From Nitrososphaerota archaeon (lineage in GTDB: Archaea; Thermoproteota; Nitrososphaeria; Nitrososphaerales; Nitrosopumilaceae), in assembly GCA_027315065.1 (NCBI GenBank), contig DAHUYT010000002.1, positions 30,027-94,026 of the forward strand: a stretch of DNA of 64,000 nucleotides, given 5' to 3'. Both the position numbers and the translations under genes were made by a program. The notes below the pieces were generated by a model. The model was given only the letters and a program-made list of their open reading frames with translations. It did no database searches and was not told where the DNA came from. The first letter of the stretch is position 1; every line of letters begins with the position of its first letter. Shown here one piece after another: positions 39,179 to 49,088 of the stretch.

Positions 39179-41278
39179 ATGGAACTGAGTGAAGACTTTA
39201 GTGGTGATCAAAAGCGTGGAGGAATCTTACAGTCTGCATCTAAGCGAGTAAGAATGATCTTTTCTGTCATGGCAAGCCCTAACAGAATTGATATTTTGAG
39301 AATCTTAAACTCAAAAGGTCCACTTACATATTCAGAACTAAAGTCACTTGCTGGATTCAAATCAAAGAAAGAAAGCGGCAAGTTTGCATATCATCTTCGA
39401 AAATTATTACGTCAGTCTCTTGTGGCTCTAAACAAGTCTGAGAGAAGATACACCATTACAAATTTGGGTAAATTAGTCCTAAGTCTTGCTAGGCAGATTG
39501 AGGAACGCTCTATTATAGAAAGTGGTAAGATGTATGTGCGTACATCGCACGAATCTATAGAGGAATTTAACTCTCATAAAATAATTCAGTCTCTTGTTCG
39601 GGAAGGAAGTCTACCTCTTGAACTTGCACAGAAGATAACAGAGGAGGTTGAAAATCGCATATATAAATTCCAGACATCATACCTCACTTCTTCATTAATA
39701 CGCGAGATGGTTAATTCCGTCCTTTTGGAACAGGGTCATGAGGACTATAGGCATAAACTAGCACGATTTGGTCTTCCTGGATATGATATACATGAAATGC
39801 TGACTAATGTAGATGGCATCCATAACGGAGTAGAAGGCATGCTATTTAAGACAGGTCAAACCGTTTTTGGAGAGTATCTGGTATTAAACACATTGCCTAA
39901 AGATGTTGCTGATTCTCATCTTTCGGGAGATATTCATATTACAAACGCTGGTTTGTGGTCACTTCTTCCTGACACCGTATTTGTGAATATCAAGGAGTTG
40001 ATAGAAGACGGTATTGACCTAAGAGGCAAATTCTTGGGAGTAACAAGAAGGTCTGCTCTAAACTCTCTTGACGACTTGACCACTTCTCTTTCTATTATGA
40101 CATCACTTCTTATCAAGGAAGCCTCTCAGGAGGTTGTTATTGATGGATTGGTGGGATTATTACAAAAATATTCTAAAAATATGTCTGAAATTGAAGAAAA
40201 AATTACCAATTCTTTTGGTAACATATCAACTGCGCCTAAATATGGAAAGAGCGAAGCACTAGCATCGTTTAGAATCTCAATAGGCACAGAACCGAAAGTT
40301 GTTGGCTCTATTCTTGCTGCCTATAAAAAATATGTAAAATCTACACCTTTGCCATCTGTAGGCATCATTATAGATTATGAAAAAGGAAAGATTAACGAGT
40401 TCTCCGATATATTGTCTGGTATTATTGCACTAGGAGGGCGTATAATGTTCTCAAAGGGGCTGGCATCAAGCAAAGGCTTCTTTAAGATAGATGCAAAGAA
40501 CACTTCTATCACATCAATTAACTTACAATCTTTGTCAATCAATATGCCACGACTTGCATTTGAATCAAACAAAGACGAAACCTACTTTAGAGCAAGATTA
40601 GCGCTGTTAATGAAACCTGCTCTGGCAGCAATGTCAATACGAAAAAAGGAGATATCTGATCTCACTCGTAGAGGACTCAACCCAATACTTGCAAATAATA
40701 CGCAGTATATGCAAAAGGGTTCAGTTACACTAGTTGTTAATTTGCTAGGGCTCAAAGAAGCAGTTTATGGAATACTTGGTTATGAGAATAACAAGGCTGG
40801 ACAGGAAATTCTGGCAAAAGTTATAACTACCGCTATTGAGGTTGCGGCCAAGAAAGGAAAAGAGATGGGTGACAACGTTACAATTTCTATAACTGAAAGT
40901 GATGCATCTGCTCGCTTTTCTTCATTGGATGGTGAAAAGTACGGTAAAATGTCAATCCATACACACATAGAAGGTGAATCTTATTCGGAAGGAATTACTA
41001 TTGATGCTTCAGAAATTGATGGAATGACTCCCAAAAGTGAAAAAATAATTGAATCTACCAATTTCTCAAAGATGCTTAATGGCGGATTGCTAGTTCAACT
41101 CAAGATTCCAGACACGATGGATTCCTCAGGAATTAAGAAGGCAATAGAAAAAGCCGGAGAATTATTAGGTTCGTTCAGGCCAATCAAGAAGGTACCTATT
41201 TGTACCAATTGTGGGCTCAAAGAAGAAAAGATTACAGAAAAGTGTCCTGTCTGCAAGTCACCTTATATCATAGTATAG
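39179..41278 (+). CDS. HTH (ArsR-like) + ATP-cone + NrdD-like domain + C-terminal zinc-ribbon protein; putative nucleotide-sensing regulator
   Basis: N-terminal RIDILRILNSKGPLTYSELKSLAGF...FAYHLRKLLRQSLVAL wHTH; ATP-cone-like SHKIIQSLVREGSLPLELAQKITEEVENRI; NrdD-like SHLSGDIHITNAGLWSLLPD; C-terminal CTNCGLKEEKITEKCPVC with no RxxGY-type glycyl-radical motif. Confidence 0.7.
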   Translation: MELSEDFSGDQKRGGILQSASKRVRMIFSVMASPNRIDILRILNSKGPLTYSELKSLAGFKSKKESGKFAYHLRKLLRQSLVALNKSERRYTITNLGKLVLSLARQIEERSIIESGKMYVRTSHESIEEFNSHKIIQSLVREGSLPLELAQKITEEVENRIYKFQTSYLTSSLIREMVNSVLLEQGHEDYRHKLARFGLPGYDIHEMLTNVDGIHNGVEGMLFKTGQTVFGEYLVLNTLPKDVADSHLSGDIHITNAGLWSLLPDTVFVNIKELIEDGIDLRGKFLGVTRRSALNSLDDLTTSLSIMTSLLIKEASQEVVIDGLVGLLQKYSKNMSEIEEKITNSFGNISTAPKYGKSEALASFRISIGTEPKVVGSILAAYKKYVKSTPLPSVGIIIDYEKGKINEFSDILSGIIALGGRIMFSKGLASSKGFFKIDAKNTSITSINLQSLSINMPRLAFESNKDETYFRARLALLMKPALAAMSIRKKEISDLTRRGLNPILANNTQYMQKGSVTLVVNLLGLKEAVYGILGYENNKAGQEILAKVITTAIEVAAKKGKEMGDNVTISITESDASARFSSLDGEKYGKMSIHTHIEGESYSEGITIDASEIDGMTPKSEKIIESTNFSKMLNGGLLVQLKIPDTMDSSGIKKAIEKAGELLGSFRPIKKVPICTNCGLKEEKITEKCPVCKSPYIIV

Positions 41279-41502
41279 TCAGCATATACCAACAAATTCT
41301 TAATAAAAAATTAGAAAATATTGTTGAATTTGTTCACAATTTTTTACAGAATTCTTTTACGATTATATTAGTGCTTGATGATCTATTACCATGAAAATCA
41401 TAACGGTGTCAACAAAATTGATGCAAAGCTCAGTAATGGAAAAAAAAATTTTGCCGCAGACTTTATTTAACTCTCATTTGATACTGATACGGGGAGTATG
41501 AA

Positions 41503-44160
41503 ATGACAGATTTTTCACAAATAGAGAATTCGATCATTAATGTAAAGAAGCGTGACGGTCGAGTATCTTCGTTCCAGAAGGATAAAATTTCAAATGCGAT
41601 CTATAAAGCATTAGTAGCTCGTGGTAGACCAGATCATGGATCAGCAGATAAACTAGCAAATCGTGTTATCGAAAAACTTGTAACGCATGGTTATTCATCC
41701 TCAGAGTTACCAAGCGTAGAAGATGTTCAAGATATGGTAGAATCAACCCTAATTGATGAAGGATTAGGAGAGATCGCTAAAGCATACATATTGTATAGAC
41801 ATGAACGCAGAAGGGTACGAGAGGAAAAGACAAAGGTACTCGAATCTAAGACTCTTGATTCTGTTGCCAAGAAATTTGATCTTAACTGTCTCAGGGTTCT
41901 CGCATCTAGATATCTACTTAGAAATAACAAGGGTCAGATAACTGAAAGTCCAAGTGAGATGTTTGAAAGAGTTGCAATACTTGTTGGAATCTCTGATGTT
42001 CTAAAAGATCCATCTATCTTTAGTGTGGAGAGAGGTAGTGTTCAGAATACAGAGGAAGCAGAAAAATATCTAGACAAGCTGGATGACTTTAACTGCAAAT
42101 TCAAAATAGGAAAATATTACCTCAGTAAATATCACTTTAGGTCGCTCATACAACATTATATTGATCTAGCCAAACGGGGCCAGATGAAGGTTAATGTCAA
42201 AGAATTCCTCACAATGCTAGCAGCAAACAAATTCGAACAACATGCTGAGCGGATAGATGAATACTATGAAATGATGGCCTCTCAAGACTTTCTACCCAAT
42301 TCTCCTACAATGATGAATGCAGGAGCACGACTTGGACAACTCTCTGCCTGTTTTGTGCTTGCAATGCCAGATGACATGGAAAAAATAATGAAGTCATCTT
42401 CTGATGCTGCTTTGATATTCAAATCAGGAGGTGGTGTTGGCATCAATTACTCTGATTTAAGACCAGAAGGAGATATGGTTGCATCTACATCGGGAGTCGC
42501 ATCAGGCCCAGTTTCTTTCATGAATATAATTAATACTGTTACAGAAGTGGTCAAGCAGGGAGGCAAACGAAGGGGGGCAAACATGGGAATTATAGAATCG
42601 TGGCATCCAGATATTGAGAAATTCATCACTGCTAAAACAAAGCCAGGTGTACTGGAGAACTTTAATGTAAGTGTGGGAGTCTGGGAAGACTTTTGGGAAG
42701 CGCTGGTAAATTCACAAGATGGTAAATACACACTACTAAGTCCTCTGAGCAAGGCACCAGTCAGAGAAGTGAATGCGCATCATATCATTGATTTGATAGC
42801 ACTCTCTGCATGGAAGAGTGCTGAACCTGGATTGATATTCTTTGATATAATCAACAAATACAATGTATTTGCAAAGGCTCGTGGTACACCGCTGCGTGCA
42901 ACAAATCCTTGTGGGGAACAAAGCTTATATCCATACGAGTCCTGCAATCTGGGATCAATTAATCTCTCTAACTTTGTAAAGAGAAAGGCAGACGGACAAT
43001 ACGAATTTGACTGGCAAAGATATGAGGAAGCAATTAGAAAAACAACCAGATTTCTAGATAATATAATTGATGTCAACAACTATCCGATTTCAGAAATAGA
43101 TCAGGCATCTAAGGACTCGAGAAGAATAGGACTTGGAGTAATGGGAGTTGCTGACCTATTATTCAAACTAAGGATTCCATACAACTCGCAAGAAGGATAT
43201 GAATTTCAGGAGAAATTAGCCGAGGCATTGACCTATTATTCTATGGAAGAAAGCATTGCGCTTGCAAAAACACGAGGACAGTTTCCATTATGTTCAAAAA
43301 CAGAATATCCAGAAGGAAAGATTCCAGTAGCAGGTTATTATGAAAAACCAAAGAATACTAGTACTTATGACTGGGATGCGTTGATAGCAAAGATCCAAAA
43401 GCATGGAATCAGAAACGTTCTAACTACCACAGTAGCACCTACTGGAACCTTGTCCATGATCGCAGATTGTTCCAATGGAATGGAACCAATGTTTGCACTT
43501 GTCTTTGAGAAACGAGTAACTGTGGGAAGATTCTTCTATACAAACAAGATATTTGAATCAGTTCTCAAGGAACATGGTCTATACAACGATCAGTTACTGG
43601 AAAAGATTGCAAATAACTATGGCTCAATAAAAGGAATACCAGAGATCCCAGAATGGATGCAGAAAATATTTGTTACAGCAATGGATATTCACTGGACAGA
43701 TCATCTAATGGCACAGTGTGTATGGCAAAGATGGATTGGAAATGCTATAGCAAAGACAATCAATATGCCAAACGATGTATCATCTGATGATGTAAAGGCG
43801 GCATATCTGTTAGCACATGAACTTGGACTAAAGGGAATAACTGTATACAGAGACGGTTCAAGACATGAACAGGTGCTTCACATGACAGGCGATAATATAC
43901 AAAAGACATTTCAAGTTACCCCGAGCATGTATGTAACTGATTACATTTCGAAAAATATAACAAATGCTTATTTGAGAAGCCAAGTGGAAAGAGCGCTCCA
44001 GATCAAGATCCCAGAAAACGGAGTCATACAATCACAACCAAAACTTACGGCCGAACAAATTGAAGAGATACTATGTCCGACATGTAAAAATGCACTTGTG
44101 TTTGCAGAAGGTTGCAACATCTGCATTGAATGTGGGTATAGCGGATGTACATCTGGTTAG
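41503..44160 (+). CDS. nrdJ: Adenosylcobalamin-dependent (class II) ribonucleotide reductase with ATP-cone
   Basis: N-terminal ATP-cone INVKKRDGRVSSFQKDKISNAIYKAL; LPNSPTMMNAGARLGQLSACFVL, NPCGEQSLYPYESCNLGSINLS, TTVAPTGTLSMIADCSNGMEPMFAL; C-terminal Cys-rich tail. Confidence 0.95.
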   Translation: MTDFSQIENSIINVKKRDGRVSSFQKDKISNAIYKALVARGRPDHGSADKLANRVIEKLVTHGYSSSELPSVEDVQDMVESTLIDEGLGEIAKAYILYRHERRRVREEKTKVLESKTLDSVAKKFDLNCLRVLASRYLLRNNKGQITESPSEMFERVAILVGISDVLKDPSIFSVERGSVQNTEEAEKYLDKLDDFNCKFKIGKYYLSKYHFRSLIQHYIDLAKRGQMKVNVKEFLTMLAANKFEQHAERIDEYYEMMASQDFLPNSPTMMNAGARLGQLSACFVLAMPDDMEKIMKSSSDAALIFKSGGGVGINYSDLRPEGDMVASTSGVASGPVSFMNIINTVTEVVKQGGKRRGANMGIIESWHPDIEKFITAKTKPGVLENFNVSVGVWEDFWEALVNSQDGKYTLLSPLSKAPVREVNAHHIIDLIALSAWKSAEPGLIFFDIINKYNVFAKARGTPLRATNPCGEQSLYPYESCNLGSINLSNFVKRKADGQYEFDWQRYEEAIRKTTRFLDNIIDVNNYPISEIDQASKDSRRIGLGVMGVADLLFKLRIPYNSQEGYEFQEKLAEALTYYSMEESIALAKTRGQFPLCSKTEYPEGKIPVAGYYEKPKNTSTYDWDALIAKIQKHGIRNVLTTTVAPTGTLSMIADCSNGMEPMFALVFEKRVTVGRFFYTNKIFESVLKEHGLYNDQLLEKIANNYGSIKGIPEIPEWMQKIFVTAMDIHWTDHLMAQCVWQRWIGNAIAKTINMPNDVSSDDVKAAYLLAHELGLKGITVYRDGSRHEQVLHMTGDNIQKTFQVTPSMYVTDYISKNITNAYLRSQVERALQIKIPENGVIQSQPKLTAEQIEEILCPTCKNALVFAEGCNICIECGYSGCTSG

Positions 44161-44214
44161 ATCATATCTTTCTCAAATCAAAACTCTTTTAGTAATCATC
44201 AATTACTGAAAACA

Positions 44215-45330
44215 GTGTTGCAGAGGAAAACTATAGGGATTGTTATAGGTATAGCAGCTGTTGCAATTGCTGTTACATTATTATATATTGTTCTACTACC
44301 TCAAATGCAAATATCACATCAGACTCAAGTGACACCAAATCCAAAACTTGGTCTGGTTATCATGCCGCTAACTGAGAGGCCAACCTTTGATGAGGTACAT
44401 AATACCTACATCCAGGCTGCATCTACGGGCATAGGCCGAAGTAATGTCTACATGCTGTGGCCAATCATAGAACCACAAAAGGGAGTCTTCAATTGGCAAA
44501 CCTATGATATTCTCATGGGCCTAAATAGAGAACAACACCTACACGTTACACTCTACTTTTCTATAGTAAACAACGAGCAGCTTGGACCATTCCCAAATTG
44601 GGTGAACCACCCAAATTTTGATCAAAAACTAGCAAACGAGACAGCGACCGCGCTTGATACAATTTTGTCAAGGTACTATATAGTGGATTATGTAATCATA
44701 GGTGGGGATCTGGACATATACTTTAGATCTCATCCAAATGACATTCCAAAATATGTGGATTTTTTCAACTCTGTTTATGCCGATCTTAAGACAAAACATC
44801 CCAACGTCAAGTTTGGAAACTGGTTTTCATTAAATGATCTGATAAACCACTCTGATTCTGATATGGTAAAAAAACTCAATCAAGGAGATTTTGTAGCATA
44901 TTCTTATGCCCCCGTTGATCTGGTATTCTATCAAACCCAGAGTCCTTATGAAGCGGGGCAAAATCTTCAGAAGATGATAGATTTTGCAGGCGGGAAGAAG
45001 ATTGCATTAATGGAGATTGGATGGAGTACAGATAAGGCAATTAACGGAACAGCGGCAGATCAGGTAAAATTTATGAAAACTGCATTTGACTTTTACAGAA
45101 AAAATGAATCTCAATTTGAGTTTATGACATGGTACAGACAATATGACAGACCATTTGATACATGTTATAACGGCCTGAATACAAACATACAAACTGCATT
45201 TAGTAACAGCATTCTCTTGAATAATACAGCAGCATATCTTTGTAATACGGGGTTGATCGATGATAACAATAACACAAAGCCGGCTTGGGATGAATTCAAG
45301 AATCAAATACAAATGAGTCATAATTCTTAA
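44215..45330 (+). CDS. Membrane-anchored TIM-barrel, glycoside-hydrolase-like protein
   Basis: N-terminal TM; WPIIEPQKGVFNWQTYDILM and KKIALMEIGWSTD resemble clan GH-A acid/base and nucleophile contexts. Confidence 0.55.
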   Translation: MLQRKTIGIVIGIAAVAIAVTLLYIVLLPQMQISHQTQVTPNPKLGLVIMPLTERPTFDEVHNTYIQAASTGIGRSNVYMLWPIIEPQKGVFNWQTYDILMGLNREQHLHVTLYFSIVNNEQLGPFPNWVNHPNFDQKLANETATALDTILSRYYIVDYVIIGGDLDIYFRSHPNDIPKYVDFFNSVYADLKTKHPNVKFGNWFSLNDLINHSDSDMVKKLNQGDFVAYSYAPVDLVFYQTQSPYEAGQNLQKMIDFAGGKKIALMEIGWSTDKAINGTAADQVKFMKTAFDFYRKNESQFEFMTWYRQYDRPFDTCYNGLNTNIQTAFSNSILLNNTAAYLCNTGLIDDNNNTKPAWDEFKNQIQMSHNS

Positions 45331-45354
45331 CTGCAAAAAAGTGAATTTGTTAGT

Positions 45355-46503
45355 TTGAAAAATCTATATATCGCAATTATTATTCTAATTTTTACAACTT
45401 TTGTCTCAGCGCATGCAACTTACGAGCCTCCAACAACACAAGAGAAAAATCTTTTCAGCCAATTACTTGCTCAACTTGAAAATACCACTGTTCCCAAGAA
45501 AGACATAACAGACGTAATTCAGACATTTGAAAGGCCGTTGATAATAAGTTTTCCATGCAATTCTAATGATACTAATAATTTTGTAGTATCTGTAATCACT
45601 ACTAAACTAGCTAAATTTGATGAAAATAATTCTCATAAAGACGTAGTCACAGGTGGAACTTATTCGTGGAACTGTCTTGTTACAACAGAAGCGGACAAGG
45701 TCACGCTTCAATGTAACAACGAGCTGCGACTAAATCCAGAAATTTTGTTAAATGGAACAGGTGTCAACCCTACAGTTCATCAGATAGAAAATCAAGTAAT
45801 TTTGTATCATGAATTGCTTCATGGCCAATTAATGATTGATGCAATAAAATCCCCTGGCACTTGGAGGCATGAGATTTGTAACAAGACTCCTCAGCAAACG
45901 GTGGATTATTCGTATGTCGATCCTGATCATAAAATAATCAATCCTCTGCAAACACAATTTGCATCTGAACTAATGAAAATGCAAGGCGGGGAAGTAATTG
46001 CTAAAAATATAATGCCCAATGATACACAAAATGGAAGTTTTGCAATCAGGGTTTTCAATATCAATGATTATCCTCAGTTTGTAAATGGAGGTGAGGCAAC
46101 TCTTATGGCAGTTAACATAGGTGATACTAAATTTGGCTCTTTTAATAATACTGTCTTTTTAGAAGGATCTCTTATCAATAAGACAAAATCTGGCATAGCG
46201 TGGTTATATCTTTTTGATAACCAAACCAGCAAAGAATCCAAGCCTGATTATGCTGGTATTGTGTGGGCAAAAAGAGTGGCAGGCCTGTGGGCAAATGGAA
46301 AAGCAAGCGATTCTGATTTTTATAACGTGATACAATATTTGATCCGACAAAACATCATAGCATCAAATAATAAAGAATCCGGTGCAAGTGCAATTCCTTA
46401 TTGGTTAAAGAACAATGCTAATTGGTGGTTTGAAGGAAAAATAGATGACACAACGTTTCTAAATTCAATTCAATATCTCATATCTAATAAAATAATTTCG
46501 TAA
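45355..46503 (+). CDS. Secreted putative zinc metalloprotease (HExxH) with C-terminal WW repeats
   Basis: Signal peptide; VILYHELLHGQLMIDAIKSPGTWRHEICN; C-terminal IPYWLKNNANWWFEGKIDDTTFLNSIQYLISNKIIS. Confidence 0.5.
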   Translation: MKNLYIAIIILIFTTFVSAHATYEPPTTQEKNLFSQLLAQLENTTVPKKDITDVIQTFERPLIISFPCNSNDTNNFVVSVITTKLAKFDENNSHKDVVTGGTYSWNCLVTTEADKVTLQCNNELRLNPEILLNGTGVNPTVHQIENQVILYHELLHGQLMIDAIKSPGTWRHEICNKTPQQTVDYSYVDPDHKIINPLQTQFASELMKMQGGEVIAKNIMPNDTQNGSFAIRVFNINDYPQFVNGGEATLMAVNIGDTKFGSFNNTVFLEGSLINKTKSGIAWLYLFDNQTSKESKPDYAGIVWAKRVAGLWANGKASDSDFYNVIQYLIRQNIIASNNKESGASAIPYWLKNNANWWFEGKIDDTTFLNSIQYLISNKIIS

Positions 46504-46514
46504 AAACAGAACAA

Positions 46515-46588
46515 TGCGGTCGCCGGGATTTGAACCCGGGTAACGGGCTTGGAAGGCCAGTGTACTGACCAAACTATACTACGACCGC
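46515..46588 (-). tRNA. tRNA-Gly (anticodon TCC)
   Basis: GCGGTCG/CGACCGC acceptor, GTAT/GTAC D-stem, loop CTTCCAA, CCGGG-TTCAAAT-CCCGG T-arm, discriminator A. Confidence 0.95.
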
Positions 46589-46609
46589 ATCACTCTGCCA
46601 ATCTTACAC

Positions 46610-47278
46610 CTACATAATAATTCTTTTTTCATACTCGTATAATACACGTGAAATAATTATGTGAGCTTCAAGTGGGTTCTTGTCAACTGATCTTGTTTTG
46701 TCAAAGTATTTCTTGATGCTATCAGAAAATTGCCCCTTTGCAAAACCTCCTACTATCATGCACGTATCGTCGTCTATTTCTTCTGAAACCTGTTGATATG
46801 AAGAGGAATCGCCTTTGCTTGAAAGTCCTATTATCTTATTGGGGCTGATATTTTTTATTAGATCACCAAAATTCATTTTTTTTATTTCTAGTAACTTTTT
46901 GCCGTTGTCTTCAATCACACCTTCAGAATATAATTTCTCAATTAGGCCCGCAAATCTGTGATATGACTTTGGTAATCTTACTGATTTGTCAAAGAATATC
47001 ACCCTGTCATCAATCGTGTGTATAAATACTTGGAGTCTGTTTTCAAAATAGAGGGGTATACTACAAGCCTCAAGAAGGCAAAAATGTATCAAATCTGGTC
47101 TGCCTCTTTTTATCTCATTTTTCATCTTCTTCATAGCAGCAAAATGCCATGATACATCAAGGAGAATTTCAGATGGTTTTTTGTTAAATTTCCTAGATGA
47201 CGCAAGAACGGAATTATGATTTTGAAGCTCTTTAGGTACTAACTCCAACGCTGATTCTGCTATTACTAGTGAAAGCAA
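46610..47278 (-). CDS. Ribosome biogenesis/16S rRNA pseudouridine methyltransferase Nep1 (Emg1)
   Basis: RGRPDLIHFCLLEACSIPLYFENRLQVFIHTIDDRVIFFDKSVRLPKSYHRFAGLIEKLY. Confidence 0.9.
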   Translation of the reverse strand: MLSLVIAESALELVPKELQNHNSVLASSRKFNKKPSEILLDVSWHFAAMKKMKNEIKRGRPDLIHFCLLEACSIPLYFENRLQVFIHTIDDRVIFFDKSVRLPKSYHRFAGLIEKLYSEGVIEDNGKKLLEIKKMNFGDLIKNISPNKIIGLSSKGDSSSYQQVSEEIDDDTCMIVGGFAKGQFSDSIKKYFDKTRSVDKNPLEAHIIISRVLYEYEKRIIM

Positions 47279-47313
47279 GATTGTATTTTAAGGGTAGGCA
47301 TTATTTAATTAAC

Positions 47314-47631
47314 ATGAAGGCAGGTTTACGAGATCTTATAATGGAGAGAATGCAAATCTTGATTCAAAATGCGACATCAAACGCAAGACACGATCCCGAA
47401 ACGGCTGAAAGACAAGCAAACCTAGCGAAGAGGCTGAGCACAAAATATCGTGTCAGAATGTCTTATGAGATGAGAATGCACTTTTGTAAGAAATGCAAGA
47501 AATTTATCATTCCTGGACTTACAGCAAGAATTCGATTGGGAAGATCAGATGTAAAATCAATACGTATAACCTGTAAGTTTTGTAATCATACGTACAGAAA
47601 AATAATAAAAAAACAAATCACTAAAGAATGA
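47314..47631 (+). CDS. rnp4: Ribonuclease P protein component 4 (Rpr2/Rpp21)
   Basis: LAKRLSTKYRVRMSYEMRMHFCKKCKKFIIPGLTARIRL...ITCKFCNH; start 47314 preferred. Confidence 0.88.
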   Translation: MKAGLRDLIMERMQILIQNATSNARHDPETAERQANLAKRLSTKYRVRMSYEMRMHFCKKCKKFIIPGLTARIRLGRSDVKSIRITCKFCNHTYRKIIKKQITKE

Positions 47632-47811
47632 TGGTTGGTCTACTGGTAGAATACATGATATAAATTTGCTAGTTTAACATTCACCTGCATTCTATCCGTC
47701 ATCTTTGAGTTGGCATTTCTGCTTTACATTTTATTATCTGCAGACTCGTCTGTATTATTGGTCATGTAGTTAAGCATTTTATAAACCCCGTCTTCTGCAC
47801 AAAACCATCAG

Positions 47812-49050
47812 ATGACAAGAAACTATGACTATGACGTTATTGTGGTTGGGGGAGGGCCTGCAGGTCTTTCTGCTGGATGGAGTGCCGCAAAAAAGGGGGC
47901 AAAAGTAGCAATACTTGAAAGAGATGAGGCAATAGGACAGAGTGTCAGAACAAGCGGAGTCACATGGATAAAAGAAGCAAGATCGTTTGGTATTCCTCCA
48001 GAATATTATAATACCATACAAAATTATGCGTTTTACTCACCAAATAATGTCATACTAAAAAAAAGCAGGGAACCAGAAGTAGCAGTACTAGATGTTAGAA
48101 AGACATACCAGTTTCTTGCATATCAGACTGCAGATGCTGGTGCAGACATATTTCTGAGAACTAGTGTTACTGATGTTATACTTGAAGACAAAAAATTATG
48201 CGGAGTCAAAGCAACATCACTAAAAGAAGATCTTGTATTTCGCTCAAAGATAGTCATAGATGCAAGCGGATTCTATTCTGTAGTGGCAAAATCTACTGGA
48301 TTGGTATCTCAGTGGAAGAGGTTTGGTGCCGGAGCAGAATATGAGGCCTATGTGGAAAAGATAGACCCACAGACATGGTATCTTATGGTTGGACAGAATT
48401 ATTCTCCTGCTGGATATGCTTGGGTCTTTCCACTGGGAGGAAATAAGGCTCGTATAGGAGTCGGTGTCGGCAAACCAGAGTCTAAAGCAGATGCGACACA
48501 ACGACTTTTGGAATTGCTTGAGAAAAGACCAAAGCCGCTCGGTGAACTTGGTAGAATAGTTCCTATTGAATTTCATTATGGTCTGATCCCAAACGAGGGA
48601 CTTCGATCTTCTACCATTGATGATAATCTCATACTTGTAGGAGATTCTGCAGGTCAGGCAAATCCACTTGTTCTGGAGGGAATAAGGTATGCAATAGAAT
48701 TTGGAAGAAAGGCAGGAGAGGTAGCTGCAAATGCCGTCTTCTCTGGGGACACATCCAAAAAATCTTTAAAACCATACGAAGATTCCATGAAAAAAGCAAT
48801 TGGCTCCAAGATTGCCTCTGCAATAAAGGTGCAGTACAGATGGCTTGGTCTAAGTGACGAGGAATGGGATCGTGAGATTGAAATAATTGATGATCTTTCT
48901 GCAGAAGAATTCTTGGATTTTATCAAAGCCGAGTTTGGGCTGGCAAACATGATAAAGCTTGCTGCAAATCATCCCAAGTTAGCAATACGCCAGCTCTTTG
49001 GTTTAATAAAAGACAACGCTAGCAATACTTTTCAATCACAAGAAAATTGA
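47812..49050 (+). CDS. Geranylgeranyl reductase family FAD-dependent oxidoreductase
   Basis: YDVIVVGGGPAGLSAGWSAAKKGAKVAILERDEAIG; WVFPLGGNKARIGVGV; LVGDSAGQANPLVLEGIRYAIEFG. Confidence 0.9.
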   Translation: MTRNYDYDVIVVGGGPAGLSAGWSAAKKGAKVAILERDEAIGQSVRTSGVTWIKEARSFGIPPEYYNTIQNYAFYSPNNVILKKSREPEVAVLDVRKTYQFLAYQTADAGADIFLRTSVTDVILEDKKLCGVKATSLKEDLVFRSKIVIDASGFYSVVAKSTGLVSQWKRFGAGAEYEAYVEKIDPQTWYLMVGQNYSPAGYAWVFPLGGNKARIGVGVGKPESKADATQRLLELLEKRPKPLGELGRIVPIEFHYGLIPNEGLRSSTIDDNLILVGDSAGQANPLVLEGIRYAIEFGRKAGEVAANAVFSGDTSKKSLKPYEDSMKKAIGSKIASAIKVQYRWLGLSDEEWDREIEIIDDLSAEEFLDFIKAEFGLANMIKLAANHPKLAIRQLFGLIKDNASNTFQSQEN

Positions 49051-49088
49051 ATACTGGCTTTAATCAAGGTTCAAGCAGGAGATGAAAG

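Noticed and set aside
47632-47811. Gap between rnp4 and the oxidoreductase considered as a C/D-box sRNA or split tRNA
   Set aside because: No convincing C (RUGAUGA) plus D (CUGA) box pair and no tRNA arm pairing.
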